Shown: positions 43,284-52,031, counted from the stretch's first letter. The stretch is 64,000 nt of DNA from Romboutsia_E sp900604535 (GCF_900604535.1 NZ_UWOT01000001.1:62001-126000), one strand, 5' to 3'. Numbers and translations are program-made. Notes: generated from the letters alone by a model not told the origin.

Positions 43284-44303
43284 TTAATCTTTATATATAA
43301 CCTTAGAATCAATATCTTTTATATTCTTACATCCTGTTAATATCATAGTAGATTCTAATTCACTTTTTATCTTACTTATATAAGATATTACACCTTCTTT
43401 TCCATCACCAAAAGATGCAGTTACAAAAGGTCTTCCTATTAGGACAGCATCTGCACCTAGACCTATCATTTTTAAAACATCAACACCAGTTCTAATTCCT
43501 CCATCAGCCAAAATAGTTACTTTTCCTTTTACAGCTTTAGCTATCTTAGGTAATACTTCTGCTACCCCTGGAGTGCAATCTAATACTCTACCACCATGAT
43601 TAGATATAACTATAGCATCTACACCTGCTTCTACAGCCATAATAGCATCTTCTTCTGTCATAATTCCTTTTAATATAAATGGTAGTTCTGTAGATGCTTT
43701 TAATTCTTTTATGTCTTCTAATGATTTCGCTACAACAGTTTTTCCATGCATAGATAAAGTAACTAGTCCACAAGCATCTATATCTACACCAACAGCAAAT
43801 GCTCCAGCTTCTTCAGCTAATTTTATTTTTCTTTTTATATCTTTATTTTCCCATGGTTTTATAAATACAATCCCATTTCCATTATTTTCAGATAAAACTT
43901 CAAGATTATCCATTAAGAAAGAATCAACAGCTGTATCACCTACCATAGCGAAAACTCCACTATCTATACATCCTTCTACTACAGGAGTTATATATTCCTT
44001 TTCAGTAAGTTTACCACCCATGTTTAAAGTAGTTCCAGTTATTGGAGCTGCAAATATCGGAGAGGTCATAGTTTTTCCAAATAATTCAATAGAAGTATCT
44101 GGGTTTGTTACATTATGTATCACTCTCATATTTATTTTTACATTTTCTAAACTCTTAAAATTTTCTATAAAAGAAGATCCACTTCCTTTTCCGCCCATAC
44201 CTGGTACTTCACCAGCACAAGCCACTCCGTTACATGCTTTACATACCTTACAACTTCCATTTAGATTTTCTCTAGCATTTTTTAACATTTCTTTATAATC
44301 CAT
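43284..44303 (-). CDS. Alpha-hydroxy-acid oxidizing (FMN-dependent) family protein
   Basis: About 339 residues of TIM-barrel FMN oxidoreductase. The core shows SPIFAAPITGTTLNMGG, ILKGIMTEEDAIMAVEAGVDAIVISNHGGRVLD and ILADGGIRTGVDVLKMIGLGADAVLIGRPF, the FMN phosphate and lactate-oxidase-like substrate-binding pattern (HGGR contains the catalytic His). The N-terminal region is unusual for this family in carrying five cysteines (CKVCKACNGVACAG), which might bind a cluster or zinc. The real substrate is unknown; clostridial members are annotated lactate oxidase-like. I chose the third of three adjacent ATGs, with GGGGGA six bases upstream. Confidence 0.85.
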   Translation of the reverse strand: MDYKEMLKNARENLNGSCKVCKACNGVACAGEVPGMGGKGSGSSFIENFKSLENVKINMRVIHNVTNPDTSIELFGKTMTSPIFAAPITGTTLNMGGKLTEKEYITPVVEGCIDSGVFAMVGDTAVDSFLMDNLEVLSENNGNGIVFIKPWENKDIKRKIKLAEEAGAFAVGVDIDACGLVTLSMHGKTVVAKSLEDIKELKASTELPFILKGIMTEEDAIMAVEAGVDAIVISNHGGRVLDCTPGVAEVLPKIAKAVKGKVTILADGGIRTGVDVLKMIGLGADAVLIGRPFVTASFGDGKEGVISYISKIKSELESTMILTGCKNIKDIDSKVIYKD

Positions 44304-44353
44304 CATCATTCCCCCAAATTATTTAAATCTACTAAAATACATTTTCTAATATA

Positions 44354-45121
44354 TTATAACACATTCTTTAAAAAGCTTTTTCTGTGTATTGGGGTTATTC
44401 CATTCTTTTCTATAGCTTCATAATGTTCCTTTGTTCCATATCCTTTGTGCCCTTTAAAACCATATTCATGGTACATTTCATCATATTTATACATAATACT
44501 ATCTCTTGTAACTTTTGCTAATATACTAGCTGCTGCTATTGATATCGATTTAGAGTCTCCCTTTATTATCGGATTTTGTTTTATATCTATACCTGGTATT
44601 GTAGCCGCATCAACTAATAAGTAATCTGGTGATTTTTTCAAACAATTTAAGGCCTTTTTCATTGCCATATAAGTAGCATTTAATATATTAAACTCATCAA
44701 TTTCTTCATTGTTAACAATTCCTATTCCATAATCAAGTGCTTCACTTTTTATAATATCAAATAATTCGTCTCTTTTGGCTTCACTTAGTTTCTTAGAATC
44801 ATTTATACCTTCTATCTTAGTTCCTTTTCTAAAAACTACTACAGCTGCTACAACAGGGCCTGCTAAAGGACCTCTTCCAGCTTCATCTATCCCACCTATA
44901 TAAAGATACCCATTTTCATATCCTTCATTTTCATATAAATTTATTTTTTCTAATCTTTCCTCTTCTTTTCTTATATTATCTAATTTTTTAGCTAATTTAA
45001 GAGCTAAGTTTTGTACAGATTTTCTTTCATCATTTCTTAATATATCTATATACTCTAAGTATTTATCAACTTCCAAATTATCAACTATCTCTTTTATCTC
45101 TTTTACACTTTTACTTTTCAT
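44354..45121 (-). CDS. rnhB: Ribonuclease HII
   Basis: A 255-residue protein. The catalytic core begins IGGIDEAGRGPLAGPVVAAVV (Asp-Glu motif), with DSKKLSEAKRDEL, ILNATYMAMKKAL, LLVDAA (catalytic Asp) and KVTRDSIM following. A helical N-terminal extension of about 75 residues is typical of Firmicute RNase HII. The enzyme removes ribonucleotides and RNA primers from DNA. It is monocistronic between brnQ and the FMN oxidoreductase gene. Confidence 0.96.
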   Translation of the reverse strand: MKSKSVKEIKEIVDNLEVDKYLEYIDILRNDERKSVQNLALKLAKKLDNIRKEEERLEKINLYENEGYENGYLYIGGIDEAGRGPLAGPVVAAVVVFRKGTKIEGINDSKKLSEAKRDELFDIIKSEALDYGIGIVNNEEIDEFNILNATYMAMKKALNCLKKSPDYLLVDAATIPGIDIKQNPIIKGDSKSISIAAASILAKVTRDSIMYKYDEMYHEYGFKGHKGYGTKEHYEAIEKNGITPIHRKSFLKNVL

Positions 45122-45271
45122 CTGTTTCTCCTTAATATATGTTGTATGTATATTTTAACATAATTATTTTATTATATAAAATTATTATAAAATTTGTATA
45201 TTTTTCAAACTTATTATAAGCTTTTTAATAAATTTAGATACTCATATCATTTTATATATATTTATTTAAAT

Positions 45272-45305
45272 AAAAAAATGTGTCTAAATACTTAGACACA
45301 TTTTT
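45272..45305. terminator. Terminator of brnQ
   Basis: AAAAATGTGTCTAA pairs with TTAGACACATTTTT around an ATAC loop; it overlaps the region just after the brnQ stop on the minus strand and carries T-runs both ways. Confidence 0.9.
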
Positions 45306-45307
45306 AT

Positions 45308-46603
45308 TTATGCTACTCTATTTAATTTATTATATTTTGCCTTTTTACTTCTTACAAAATTCCCTACAATACCAGCTATAACAACTGGTACTATCCAGTT
45401 AAATCCTAAAGATGCAAAAGGTAATTTTAAAACAAATGGTATACTTATATTAAAATCATTGGCAACGGTTAATAAACTTACTATTAATGCTGTATAAGTT
45501 GCAAATTTAAATACATTATCATTCTTAATCTTATCACCAAATAATGTTAGTACTATTAATGTTACTGTAGCGGGATATATTAAGCTTAGTATTGGCGCTG
45601 AGAATTGTATTATTGTACTTACCCCAAAATTAGATACTATAGCACTAAATATACAAACCACTATAACCACTAACTCATACTTTAATTTTCCATTTGTAAG
45701 TTTTGTAAAATATTGCCCTGTTGCTGATGTAAGACCTACTGACGTTGTTAAACATGCAAGACCTACTATTAAAGCAAGAATTATTTTACCTGGTTGCCCA
45801 AGTAATGAACTTGTTATATTTACAATTAAAGATGTTTGAACTACATCCACACCATATATTTTTGATACTGTTGCCCCTAAATATGCAAGTCCTCCGTAAA
45901 CTAAACACAATCCTATTGACGCAACAATCCCTGCTTGTAAAGTTAACTTAACTTTTAACTTTTCATCTTTATATCCTTTATTATCTATAGTCGCTATTAT
46001 AACTGTAGATAACGCTACAGCTCCTAACGTATCCATAGTTTGATATCCTTGATTTATACCTTCAACAAATACATTTTCAATCATAGAAGTTGAACTTATA
46101 TCTCCTAATGGACTAACTATTCCTGATATTATTAATACAGCTAATGCTATTAATAATGCAGGTGTTAACACTGATCCTATTATATCAACAACTTTTGAAG
46201 GTTTTATTGTAAGTAATAAAGTTAATACAAAGAATATTATTGAGAATATAACTGGATTAAACCCTCCAAATAAAGGAGCTATTCCCATCTCAAATGTAGT
46301 TGCTGCAGTTCTTGGTATTGCTAAAAGCGGACCTAAGCAAACCATAATAGCACAACCTAAAACTATTGATAATATTTTTCCTGATCTAGATAAAATTTTA
46401 CTTACTTCTCCATTACATTTTGCAGCTGCAAGCATTGCTAATAAAGCTAATCCTACATCAGCTAATACAAACCCTGCAAATCCAGTTAACCAACTGGATC
46501 CTGATACTAATCCTAAGTATGGTGGAAAAATTAAGTTACCTGCTCCAAAGAACATGGCAAATAATGCAAATCCTACCACCATTATATCTTTTATATTTCG
46601 CAT
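45308..46603 (-). CDS. brnQ: Branched-chain amino acid transport system II carrier (BrnQ)
   Basis: A 431-residue membrane protein with about twelve hydrophobic segments. The N-terminus VVGFALFAMFFGAGNLIFPPYLGLVSG is the LIVCS signature, and GLACLTTSVGLTSATGQYF is also conserved. It imports leucine, isoleucine and valine with sodium. A very good promoter lies just upstream, with a weak CodY-like sequence in its spacer, which fits the known CodY control of brnQ in Firmicutes. Confidence 0.94.
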   Translation of the reverse strand: MRNIKDIMVVGFALFAMFFGAGNLIFPPYLGLVSGSSWLTGFAGFVLADVGLALLAMLAAAKCNGEVSKILSRSGKILSIVLGCAIMVCLGPLLAIPRTAATTFEMGIAPLFGGFNPVIFSIIFFVLTLLLTIKPSKVVDIIGSVLTPALLIALAVLIISGIVSPLGDISSTSMIENVFVEGINQGYQTMDTLGAVALSTVIIATIDNKGYKDEKLKVKLTLQAGIVASIGLCLVYGGLAYLGATVSKIYGVDVVQTSLIVNITSSLLGQPGKIILALIVGLACLTTSVGLTSATGQYFTKLTNGKLKYELVVIVVCIFSAIVSNFGVSTIIQFSAPILSLIYPATVTLIVLTLFGDKIKNDNVFKFATYTALIVSLLTVANDFNISIPFVLKLPFASLGFNWIVPVVIAGIVGNFVRSKKAKYNKLNRVA

Positions 46604-46647
46604 ATAATGCCTCCTAATATTTCATATCAAATTTATAATTTCAATTC

Positions 46648-46676
46648 ATTATATATTTTATTTTCTAAATTGTCAA
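46648..46676 (-). promoter_or_regulatory. brnQ promoter with CodY-like spacer
   Basis: TTGACA (46671-46676), a 17-bp spacer and TATAAT (46648-46653) form a consensus promoter on the minus strand. The spacer begins ATTTAGAAAAT, which matches 10 of 15 positions of the CodY box AATTTTCWGAAAATT when aligned with its flank. The promoter call is firm; the CodY site is tentative. Confidence 0.65.
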
Positions 46677-46734
46677 TCATATTAGAAATTTTAGTTTATT
46701 TGTATTTTTTTGTAAAATATAATACTTTTTAAAT

Positions 46735-46823
46735 AAAAAAGGTTATATTAAATATAATTAACCTATGGGTATTTAACTTATATTTAATATAACCTATGGG
46801 TATTTAACTTATATTTAATATAA
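46735..46823 (-). terminator. Terminator of rbgA with duplicated 5' arm
   Basis: On the minus strand, GGTTATATTAAATATAA occurs in both 31-bp repeat copies, and its complement TTATATTTAATATAACC occurs once, next to a T6 run (about 46735-46740). Either upstream copy can form the terminator stem. Confidence 0.75.
46762..46823. repeat. Two exact 31-bp tandem repeats
   Basis: Copies at 46762-46792 and 46793-46823 are identical and begin CCTATGGGTATTTAAC. A partial third start (CCTATATTTAA) follows. They duplicate one arm of the rbgA terminator hairpin. Confidence 0.9.
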
Positions 46824-46835
46824 CCTATATTTAAT

Positions 46836-47747
46836 TTATTTTATGTCTTCTGGAACTTCTAAACTTATTAGTCCAATTTTTCCTTCTCTAAATTCATTTA
46901 AAACAGTAAATGCTATACGAGTATAATCTAACTCTTTTCTTCCTGTTATAAATCCTCTTTTACGACCTATCATATCCATAGTTTCAAGTCCAGTTTCACC
47001 TAGTTCTTCTAATTTATATCTAGCTTTTAATTTTTCTGGTTCTATAATTATAAGTTTTTCTATTAACTTTAAAGCTAAAGTTTCTACATCAAGAACTTCA
47101 TCTTTTATAGCTCTACTGAATGCTAGATTTAAAGCCACCTCTTGATCTTCAAACTTTGGCCAAAGTATACCTGGTGTATCTAGTAGTTCTAGGTTACCTT
47201 TTAATCTAACCCACTGTTTACCCTTTGTTACACCTGGCTTATCTCCAGTCACTGTACTTTTTCTTCCTGTTAATTTATTTATTATAGAAGATTTACCAAC
47301 ATTAGGAACTCCAACTATCATTATTCTTATCGGTCTTTCTTTTCTTCCTTTTTCTTTAAGAGCATCCATTTTATCCTTAGTAACATTTTTACACTCTTCA
47401 ATTAGCTTATTAAGCCCAGAACCTTTCATAGTATCTACAGGTATAGCTTTTATACCTTGTTGTTTATAGTAATTTATCCATCTATTTAATTTATTTTTGT
47501 CTGCTAAGTCACTCTTGTTTAAGATAACTACTCTAGGTTTATTTCCTGCAAGTTTATCTATATCTGGATTTTTACTACTATATGGAATTCTCGCATCTAA
47601 AAGCTCTACAACTACATCTACTAACTTTAAATTATTTCTAACTAAATCCTTAGTCTTTTTCATATGACCAGGATACCAGTTTATATGTAAATTATCATCT
47701 ACAAGATAATCCTCGTAATCAGATCTCATTTTGTCTCCTCTTGCCAT
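46836..47747 (-). CDS. rbgA: Ribosome biogenesis GTPase YlqF/RbgA
   Basis: About 303 residues. It is a circularly permuted GTPase: INWYPGHMKKTKDL at the start, G4 NKSD in VVILNKSDLADK, then G1 GVPNVGKSSIINKLTGR, and the G3 DTPG in LLDTPGILWPKF. The C-terminal domain (about 220-303) has the family pattern ELGETGLETMDMIGRKRGFITG. It is needed for late assembly of the 50S subunit. I chose the ATG at 47747 (GGAGTG six bases before); another ATG six codons downstream also has a ribosome site. It follows rplS. Confidence 0.94.
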   Translation of the reverse strand: MARGDKMRSDYEDYLVDDNLHINWYPGHMKKTKDLVRNNLKLVDVVVELLDARIPYSSKNPDIDKLAGNKPRVVILNKSDLADKNKLNRWINYYKQQGIKAIPVDTMKGSGLNKLIEECKNVTKDKMDALKEKGRKERPIRIMIVGVPNVGKSSIINKLTGRKSTVTGDKPGVTKGKQWVRLKGNLELLDTPGILWPKFEDQEVALNLAFSRAIKDEVLDVETLALKLIEKLIIIEPEKLKARYKLEELGETGLETMDMIGRKRGFITGRKELDYTRIAFTVLNEFREGKIGLISLEVPEDIK

Positions 47748-47937
47748 GAATATCACTCCTTCATTTAACTATTTTTTTATATCGAACTTATTCATTATAT
47801 CATAATCTTTGATTATATGATAATAATTGTAATACTATCTATTATCTCTATGGTTTTCATATTTTAAACTTACTATTCCATTATATGAATATATATTTTG
47901 ACTTTACTAAGTTTTTATAATCTGCATACTTATATGA

Positions 47938-47982
47938 AAAAAGAGTTATTCAAGTGATTAAATCACCTAAATAACTCTTTTA
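47938..47982. terminator. Terminator of the rpsP-rplS block
   Basis: AAAAAGAGTTATT and AATAACTCTTT arms enclose a GTGATT/AATCAC inner stem. It lies 20 bases after rplS on the minus strand. Confidence 0.85.
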
Positions 47983-48001
47983 TTTATAGTAAAGTCTCTA
48001 A

Positions 48002-48346
48002 TTATCTAGCTTCTTTTATCTTAGCAGCTTTACCAACTCTACCTCTTAGGTAAGTTAATTTAGCTCTTCTTACCTTACCTCTTCTAGTTACTTCTATCTT
48101 TTCTAATTTTGGAGAGTGAACTGGGAAAGTTCTTTCTACTCCAACGTTGAAAGATATTTTTCTAACTGTGAAAGTTTCTCTAGCTCCAGCACCTTGTCTC
48201 TTTAATACAACACCTTCAAATACTTGAACTCTTTCTCTTTTTCCTTCAACTATTTTAACGTGTACTTTTACTGTGTCCCCAGGTCCAAAGTTAGGAACAT
48301 CGTTTCTTAATTGTTCTTGTTCTAATGATCTTAATATTTCGTTCAT
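48002..48346 (-). CDS. rplS: Large-subunit ribosomal protein L19
   Basis: A 114-residue protein with the full bL19 pattern: LRSLEQEQLRNDVPNFGPGDTVKVHVKIVEGKRERVQVFEGVVLKRQGAGARETFTVRKIS and RTFPVHSPKLEKIEVTRRGKVRRAKLTYLRGRVGKAAKIKE. It sits at the 30S-50S interface. AGGAGG precedes the ATG. A structured leader, probably the L19 autoregulatory RNA, lies directly upstream. Confidence 0.98.
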   Translation of the reverse strand: MNEILRSLEQEQLRNDVPNFGPGDTVKVHVKIVEGKRERVQVFEGVVLKRQGAGARETFTVRKISFNVGVERTFPVHSPKLEKIEVTRRGKVRRAKLTYLRGRVGKAAKIKEAR

Positions 48347-48364
48347 TTTTTCCTCCTAGTATCA

Positions 48365-48410
48365 TAGACGTTCTTAATACTGACCAAGTAGCAGAGGAAC
48401 GCCCGTATTT
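48365..48410 (-). ncRNA. Candidate ribosomal protein L19 leader
   Basis: On the minus strand GGCGTTC (48403-48397) pairs with GAACGTC (48373-48367, one G-T pair), enclosing a CTG...CAG inner stem. The position immediately upstream of rplS, the length, and the compact fold fit the Firmicute L19 leader family. Not tested against a covariance model. Confidence 0.6.
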
Positions 48411-48439
48411 TTCGACATTATTGATTATACTATATATTT

Positions 48440-49135
48440 TTATTTCTTACAAGTCTTTTTGTACAAATCTGGTCTTCTTTCCTTTGTAACTTTTAATGAC
48501 TCTTCATATCTCCACTGCTCAATTTTCTTATGATTTCCAGAAAGTAAAACATCTGGAACCTTAAGTCCCATAAATTCTCTTGGTCTTGTGTAATGAGGAT
48601 ATTCTAATAAATTATCTTTAAATGATTCTTCTTCAAAAGATTCATTTTGACTAAGAACTCCTGGTATAAGTCTTGATATAGAATCTATTAATATGAGTGC
48701 AGGAAGCTCTCCTCCTGTTAATACATAATCTCCTATAGATATCTCATCTGTTACTATTAAATCTATTACTCTTTGATCTATGCCTTCATAGTGACCGCAT
48801 AGAAGTATTATATCTTCATTAGTTGACATATCATTAGCTATTTCTTGACTATGTACCTTTCCTTTTGGCGTTAAATAAATAACTCTAGGTTCTTTTATAT
48901 CATGAGTATTTACTATATGCTTATAAGTATCATATATAGGTTGTGGTGTCATAAGCATCCCTGCTCCTCCACCAAAAGGATAATCATCTACTTTTTTGTG
49001 TTTATTGTTAGAGAAGTCTCTAATATTATATATATAAACTTCTATTATCCCTTTTTCAACAGCTCTTTTCATTATGCTTTCATTCATATAAGAATTGAAG
49101 ATTTCTGGGAAAAGGGTCATTATGTGAAATCTCAT
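48440..49135 (-). CDS. trmD: tRNA (guanine37-N1)-methyltransferase
   Basis: A 231-residue SPOUT-class knotted methyltransferase. FHIMTLFPEIFNSYMNESIMKRAVEKG opens it; DYPFGGGAGMLMTPQPIYDTY, LLCGHYEGIDQRVIDLIVTDEISIGDYVLTGGELPALILIDSI (the AdoMet-binding knot) and HYTRPREFMGLKVPDVLLSGNH are the conserved segments. It methylates G37 next to the anticodon, which prevents frameshifting. It lies between rimM and rplS. Confidence 0.97.
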   Translation of the reverse strand: MRFHIMTLFPEIFNSYMNESIMKRAVEKGIIEVYIYNIRDFSNNKHKKVDDYPFGGGAGMLMTPQPIYDTYKHIVNTHDIKEPRVIYLTPKGKVHSQEIANDMSTNEDIILLCGHYEGIDQRVIDLIVTDEISIGDYVLTGGELPALILIDSISRLIPGVLSQNESFEEESFKDNLLEYPHYTRPREFMGLKVPDVLLSGNHKKIEQWRYEESLKVTKERRPDLYKKTCKK

Positions 49136-49143
49136 TTTATCAC

Positions 49144-49656
49144 CTAGTCTAACATTCCCTTAATAGGGTCTATTATCATCTTTCTTTCATTCATATCTAT
49201 AGTTGGAACAAATTTCATTATAGCAGGTATTAAATATTCTTTTTCATCACCTTTAACAACATATACATCATTAGCAGCATATTGAAGAACATCTTTTAAT
49301 GTTCCTACCTTTTCTCCGTTTACAGTAAATACCTCAAGTCCTATCATATCAGCTATAAAATATTCTTCTTCATCAAGATCTCTTCCATCTTCTCTAGATA
49401 CATATATAAATTTATCTCTTAATATTTCTGCCTTTTCTATAGAGTCTACATCTTTTATCTTCATAATTACAAGATTACCCTTGTATCTAACTCTTTCTAC
49501 ATTCCATTTGGTATCAAAATCTTTGTCTAAATAAAAAGTATCTAAATCATCAAATCTATTTATATCATCAGTAAAAGGATAAACTCTTACTTCACCCTTT
49601 AAACCTTGAGTATTAACTATTTTACCAACTTTAAAATGTGTTAATTTTTTGCTCAT
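49144..49656 (-). CDS. rimM: Ribosome maturation factor RimM
   Basis: About 170 residues. The N-terminal RimM beta-barrel begins FKVGKIVNTQGLKGEVRVYPFTDD, and the C-terminal PRC-barrel shows DMIGLEVFTVNGEKVGTLKDVLQYAANDVYVV...LIPAIMKFVPTIDMNERKMIIDPIKGML. It aids maturation of the 30S head. I chose the ATG at 49656 with AAGGTGG upstream over a GTG nine bases earlier. It lies eight bases before trmD. Confidence 0.95.
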   Translation of the reverse strand: MSKKLTHFKVGKIVNTQGLKGEVRVYPFTDDINRFDDLDTFYLDKDFDTKWNVERVRYKGNLVIMKIKDVDSIEKAEILRDKFIYVSREDGRDLDEEEYFIADMIGLEVFTVNGEKVGTLKDVLQYAANDVYVVKGDEKEYLIPAIMKFVPTIDMNERKMIIDPIKGMLD

Positions 49657-49704
49657 ATCTTCCACCTTGCTTTCGAGAAAATTACGTTTTATTTTGTATT
49701 ATAA

Positions 49705-49735
49705 GCAAAAAGGACTAGGTATATACCTAATCCTT
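49705..49735. terminator. Hairpin after khpA
   Basis: AAGGATTAGGTA pairs with TACCTAGTCCTT (one G-T pair) followed by TTTT on the minus strand, starting one base after the khpA stop codon. It may partly terminate before rimM. Confidence 0.7.
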
Positions 49736-49963
49736 CTATACTATCTCAAGAGAAACTTTTTTGTTTTCTCTATTTGCAGCAGATCTTATGACAGTTCTTA
49801 TAGCTTTAGCTATTCTGCCCTGCTTACCGATAACCTTACCCATATCATCTTGAGAAACTCTAAGAGTTAAGACTATTTCATCTTTCTTTATAGTTTCTTC
49901 AATCTTTACTTCGTCAGGATTATCAACTAGAGCTTTAGCTATATCTAACACTAGCTCTTTCAT
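49736..49963 (-). CDS. khpA: KH-domain RNA-binding protein KhpA (YlqC)
   Basis: A 75-residue single-KH-domain protein: LVLDIAKALVDNPDEVKIEETIKKDEIVLTLRVSQDDMGKVIGKQGRIAKAIRTVIRSAA. The loop GKQG is the KH nucleic-acid-binding GxxG motif. In streptococci, KhpA pairs with KhpB/Jag to bind RNA and affect cell elongation. I chose the ATG at 49963 (GGAG nine bases upstream). It lies between rpsP and rimM, the usual order. Confidence 0.93.
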   Translation of the reverse strand: MKELVLDIAKALVDNPDEVKIEETIKKDEIVLTLRVSQDDMGKVIGKQGRIAKAIRTVIRSAANRENKKVSLEIV

Positions 49964-50006
49964 ATATTTCATCTCCTAATATAGGCTTCTACTATTATTT
50001 AATGAA

Positions 50007-50279
50007 TTACTTTGCTTGCTTAGAAGCTTCGAATTTTTCCATTACTCCGTTGTTAACTAATAAAGTTTTAACAGTATCAGTTGGTTGAGCACCATTTGAT
50101 AACCACTTTACAGCTTTCTCATCGTTTATTTTTATTTGCTTTGGTTGAGAAACTGGATTATAGTATCCTATTTCTTCTATGAATTTTCCATCTCTTGGAG
50201 ATCTAGAATCCGCAACTACTATTCTGTAGAAAGGTTTTTTGTTTGATCCCATTCTTTTTAATCTTATTTTAACTGCCAT
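50007..50279 (-). CDS. rpsP: Small-subunit ribosomal protein S16
   Basis: A 90-residue bS16: AVKIRLKRMGSNKKPFYRIVVADSRSPRDGKFIEEIGYYNP and KWLSNGAQPTDTVKTLLVNNGVMEKFEASK. The protein helps assemble the 5' domain of 16S rRNA. I chose ATG at 50279, preceded by GGAGGTG, over an in-frame GTG. It follows ffh by 34 bases. Confidence 0.98.
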   Translation of the reverse strand: MAVKIRLKRMGSNKKPFYRIVVADSRSPRDGKFIEEIGYYNPVSQPKQIKINDEKAVKWLSNGAQPTDTVKTLLVNNGVMEKFEASKQAK

Positions 50280-50313
50280 TACAGTCACCTCCGAATATTT
50301 TTTGTCTTTTTAT

Positions 50314-51666
50314 TTATTTAAAGAAAGGAAGTCCGGCAAAACCGCCCCTTTTCTTCATGCTTTTTTGTGAGCCTGTAAACATCTTCATCATTTTTTTCAT
50401 TTCATTTAATTGTTTTATCATTCTGTTTACATCTTGTACACTCGTACCACTACCCTTTGCAATTCTTTTTTTCCTAGAAGCATTTAATAGTGATGGATCT
50501 CTTCTTTCTTCTAGTGTCATTGATTGTATTATAGCTCTACTTCTCTTCATTTCTTTTCCATTAAGATCAACATCACCAAGCTGGTCTTTTATATTCCCCA
50601 TACCTGGTATCATGCCTAACACTTTATCAAGAGGACCCATATTTTGAATTTGTTCCATTTGTTGTAGTAGATCTTCAAAATCAAATTCTTGTTTTTTGAT
50701 CTTTTGCTCTAATTCTTTAGCTTTATCTAAATCTATGTTTTCTTGTGCTTTTTCTATTAGACTTAGGACATCACCCATACCTAATATTCTAGATGCCATT
50801 CTATCTGGATGGAAAGGTTCTAAATCTTCTAACTTCTCACCCATACCTATAAACTTAATAGGCTTTTTAGTTACTGCTCTTATTGAAAGTGCAGCACCAC
50901 CTCTAGTATCACCATCTAGTTTAGTTAAAACTACTCCATCTATTCCAAGTGCTTCATTAAAGCTTTCAGATACATTAACTGCATCTTGGCCTGTCATAGA
51001 ATCTACAACTAAAAGTATTTCATGTGGCTTAACTTCCGATTTTATCGACTTTAATTCATCCATTAAAGCTTCATCAATATGAAGTCTACCAGCTGTATCT
51101 ATTATAACTAAATCATGATTATTTTTAATTGCATGACTTAATCCTGCTTTTGCAATATTTACAGGGCTTTCTTTATCACCCATATTAAATACTGGTATAT
51201 CTAATTTTTCACCTACAACTTGTAACTGCTTAATAGCTGCAGGTCTATAAATATCGCCTGCTATTAGTAAAGGTCTTTTACCCTGTTTTTTAAAGTATCC
51301 ACCTAATTTACCTGATGTAGTAGTTTTACCAGCACCTTGAAGACCAACCATCATTATTATTGTTGGTGGCTTTGGTGATATCATTATTTTACTTTGAACA
51401 TCACCCATTAAACTTGTAAGCTCTTCATTTACTATTTTTATAACATGTTGTGCAGGATTTAATCCTTGCATTACTTCTTGCCCAACACATCTTTCTTGAA
51501 CTGTTTTAACAAAATCTTTAACTACCTTAAAGTTAACATCTGCTTCTAAAAGAGCTAATTTAACTTCTCTCATTGCACTTTTAACATCATCTTCAGTAAG
51601 TCTACCTTTTGATTTTAATTTACTAAGTGCACCTTGTAGTTTATCTGATAATCCTTCAAATATCAT
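50314..51666 (-). CDS. ffh: Signal recognition particle GTPase Ffh
   Basis: A 450-residue protein. N domain (about 1-90), G domain with GLQGAGKTTTSGKLG, DTAGRLHIDEALM and TKLDGDTRGGAALS, then a methionine-rich M domain (about 320-450; QMEQIQNMGPLDKVLGMIPGMG and MTLEERRDPSLLNASRKKRIAKGSGTS) that binds SRP RNA and signal peptides. It targets membrane proteins together with FtsY. Its ATG overlaps the ylxM stop by four bases. Confidence 0.97.
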   Translation of the reverse strand: MIFEGLSDKLQGALSKLKSKGRLTEDDVKSAMREVKLALLEADVNFKVVKDFVKTVQERCVGQEVMQGLNPAQHVIKIVNEELTSLMGDVQSKIMISPKPPTIIMMVGLQGAGKTTTSGKLGGYFKKQGKRPLLIAGDIYRPAAIKQLQVVGEKLDIPVFNMGDKESPVNIAKAGLSHAIKNNHDLVIIDTAGRLHIDEALMDELKSIKSEVKPHEILLVVDSMTGQDAVNVSESFNEALGIDGVVLTKLDGDTRGGAALSIRAVTKKPIKFIGMGEKLEDLEPFHPDRMASRILGMGDVLSLIEKAQENIDLDKAKELEQKIKKQEFDFEDLLQQMEQIQNMGPLDKVLGMIPGMGNIKDQLGDVDLNGKEMKRSRAIIQSMTLEERRDPSLLNASRKKRIAKGSGTSVQDVNRMIKQLNEMKKMMKMFTGSQKSMKKRGGFAGLPFFK

Positions 51667-52031
51667 TTTAACATCTCCCTACATATATCTTCTACATTTT
51701 CTAGCTTAGGGATTAAATTAGCACAATCTCTATTTTGCAATAAATCTTGTTTAATGTCAACAATTTTATTTTGTACAAGCTTAACAAATTCTTCCTGTTC
51801 TTTAAGTTTCGAAACTAACTTAAGCTTGTCCTCATAATCTCTCAGGATTTTTTCTGAACGCTTTAATGTATCATACACACCCTGTCTTGATACATTTAAA
51901 TTTTCACTTATTTCCCCCAGAGAATAATCTTCTTCATAATATAAAGATACAATTTCTCTTTGCTTTTCAGTCAATAATTCCTTATATTGCTGAAATAACA
52001 ACCCAATCTCAATCATCTTCTCTAAATTCAT
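51663..52031 (-). CDS. ylxM: YlxM-family SRP-associated DNA-binding-like protein
   Basis: A 122-residue helix-turn-helix protein resembling sigma-factor region 4: LLFQQYKELLTEKQREIVSLYYEEDYSLGEISENLNVSRQGVYDTLKRSEKILRDYEDKL. In streptococci YlxM binds SRP components and modulates SRP assembly. It lies between ftsY and ffh and overlaps ffh by ATGA, so the two are translationally coupled. Confidence 0.93.
   Translation of the reverse strand: MNLEKMIEIGLLFQQYKELLTEKQREIVSLYYEEDYSLGEISENLNVSRQGVYDTLKRSEKILRDYEDKLKLVSKLKEQEEFVKLVQNKIVDIKQDLLQNRDCANLIPKLENVEDICREMLK

Noticed and set aside
43711..44298. 195-codon plus-strand open frame opposite the FMN oxidoreductase
   Set aside because: The minus-strand protein has complete family motifs; the plus frame has none and no ribosome site.
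46762..46823. Possible CRISPR-like repeat unit
   Set aside because: Two adjacent 31-bp copies without spacers, and no cas genes; it is a tandem duplication of a terminator arm.
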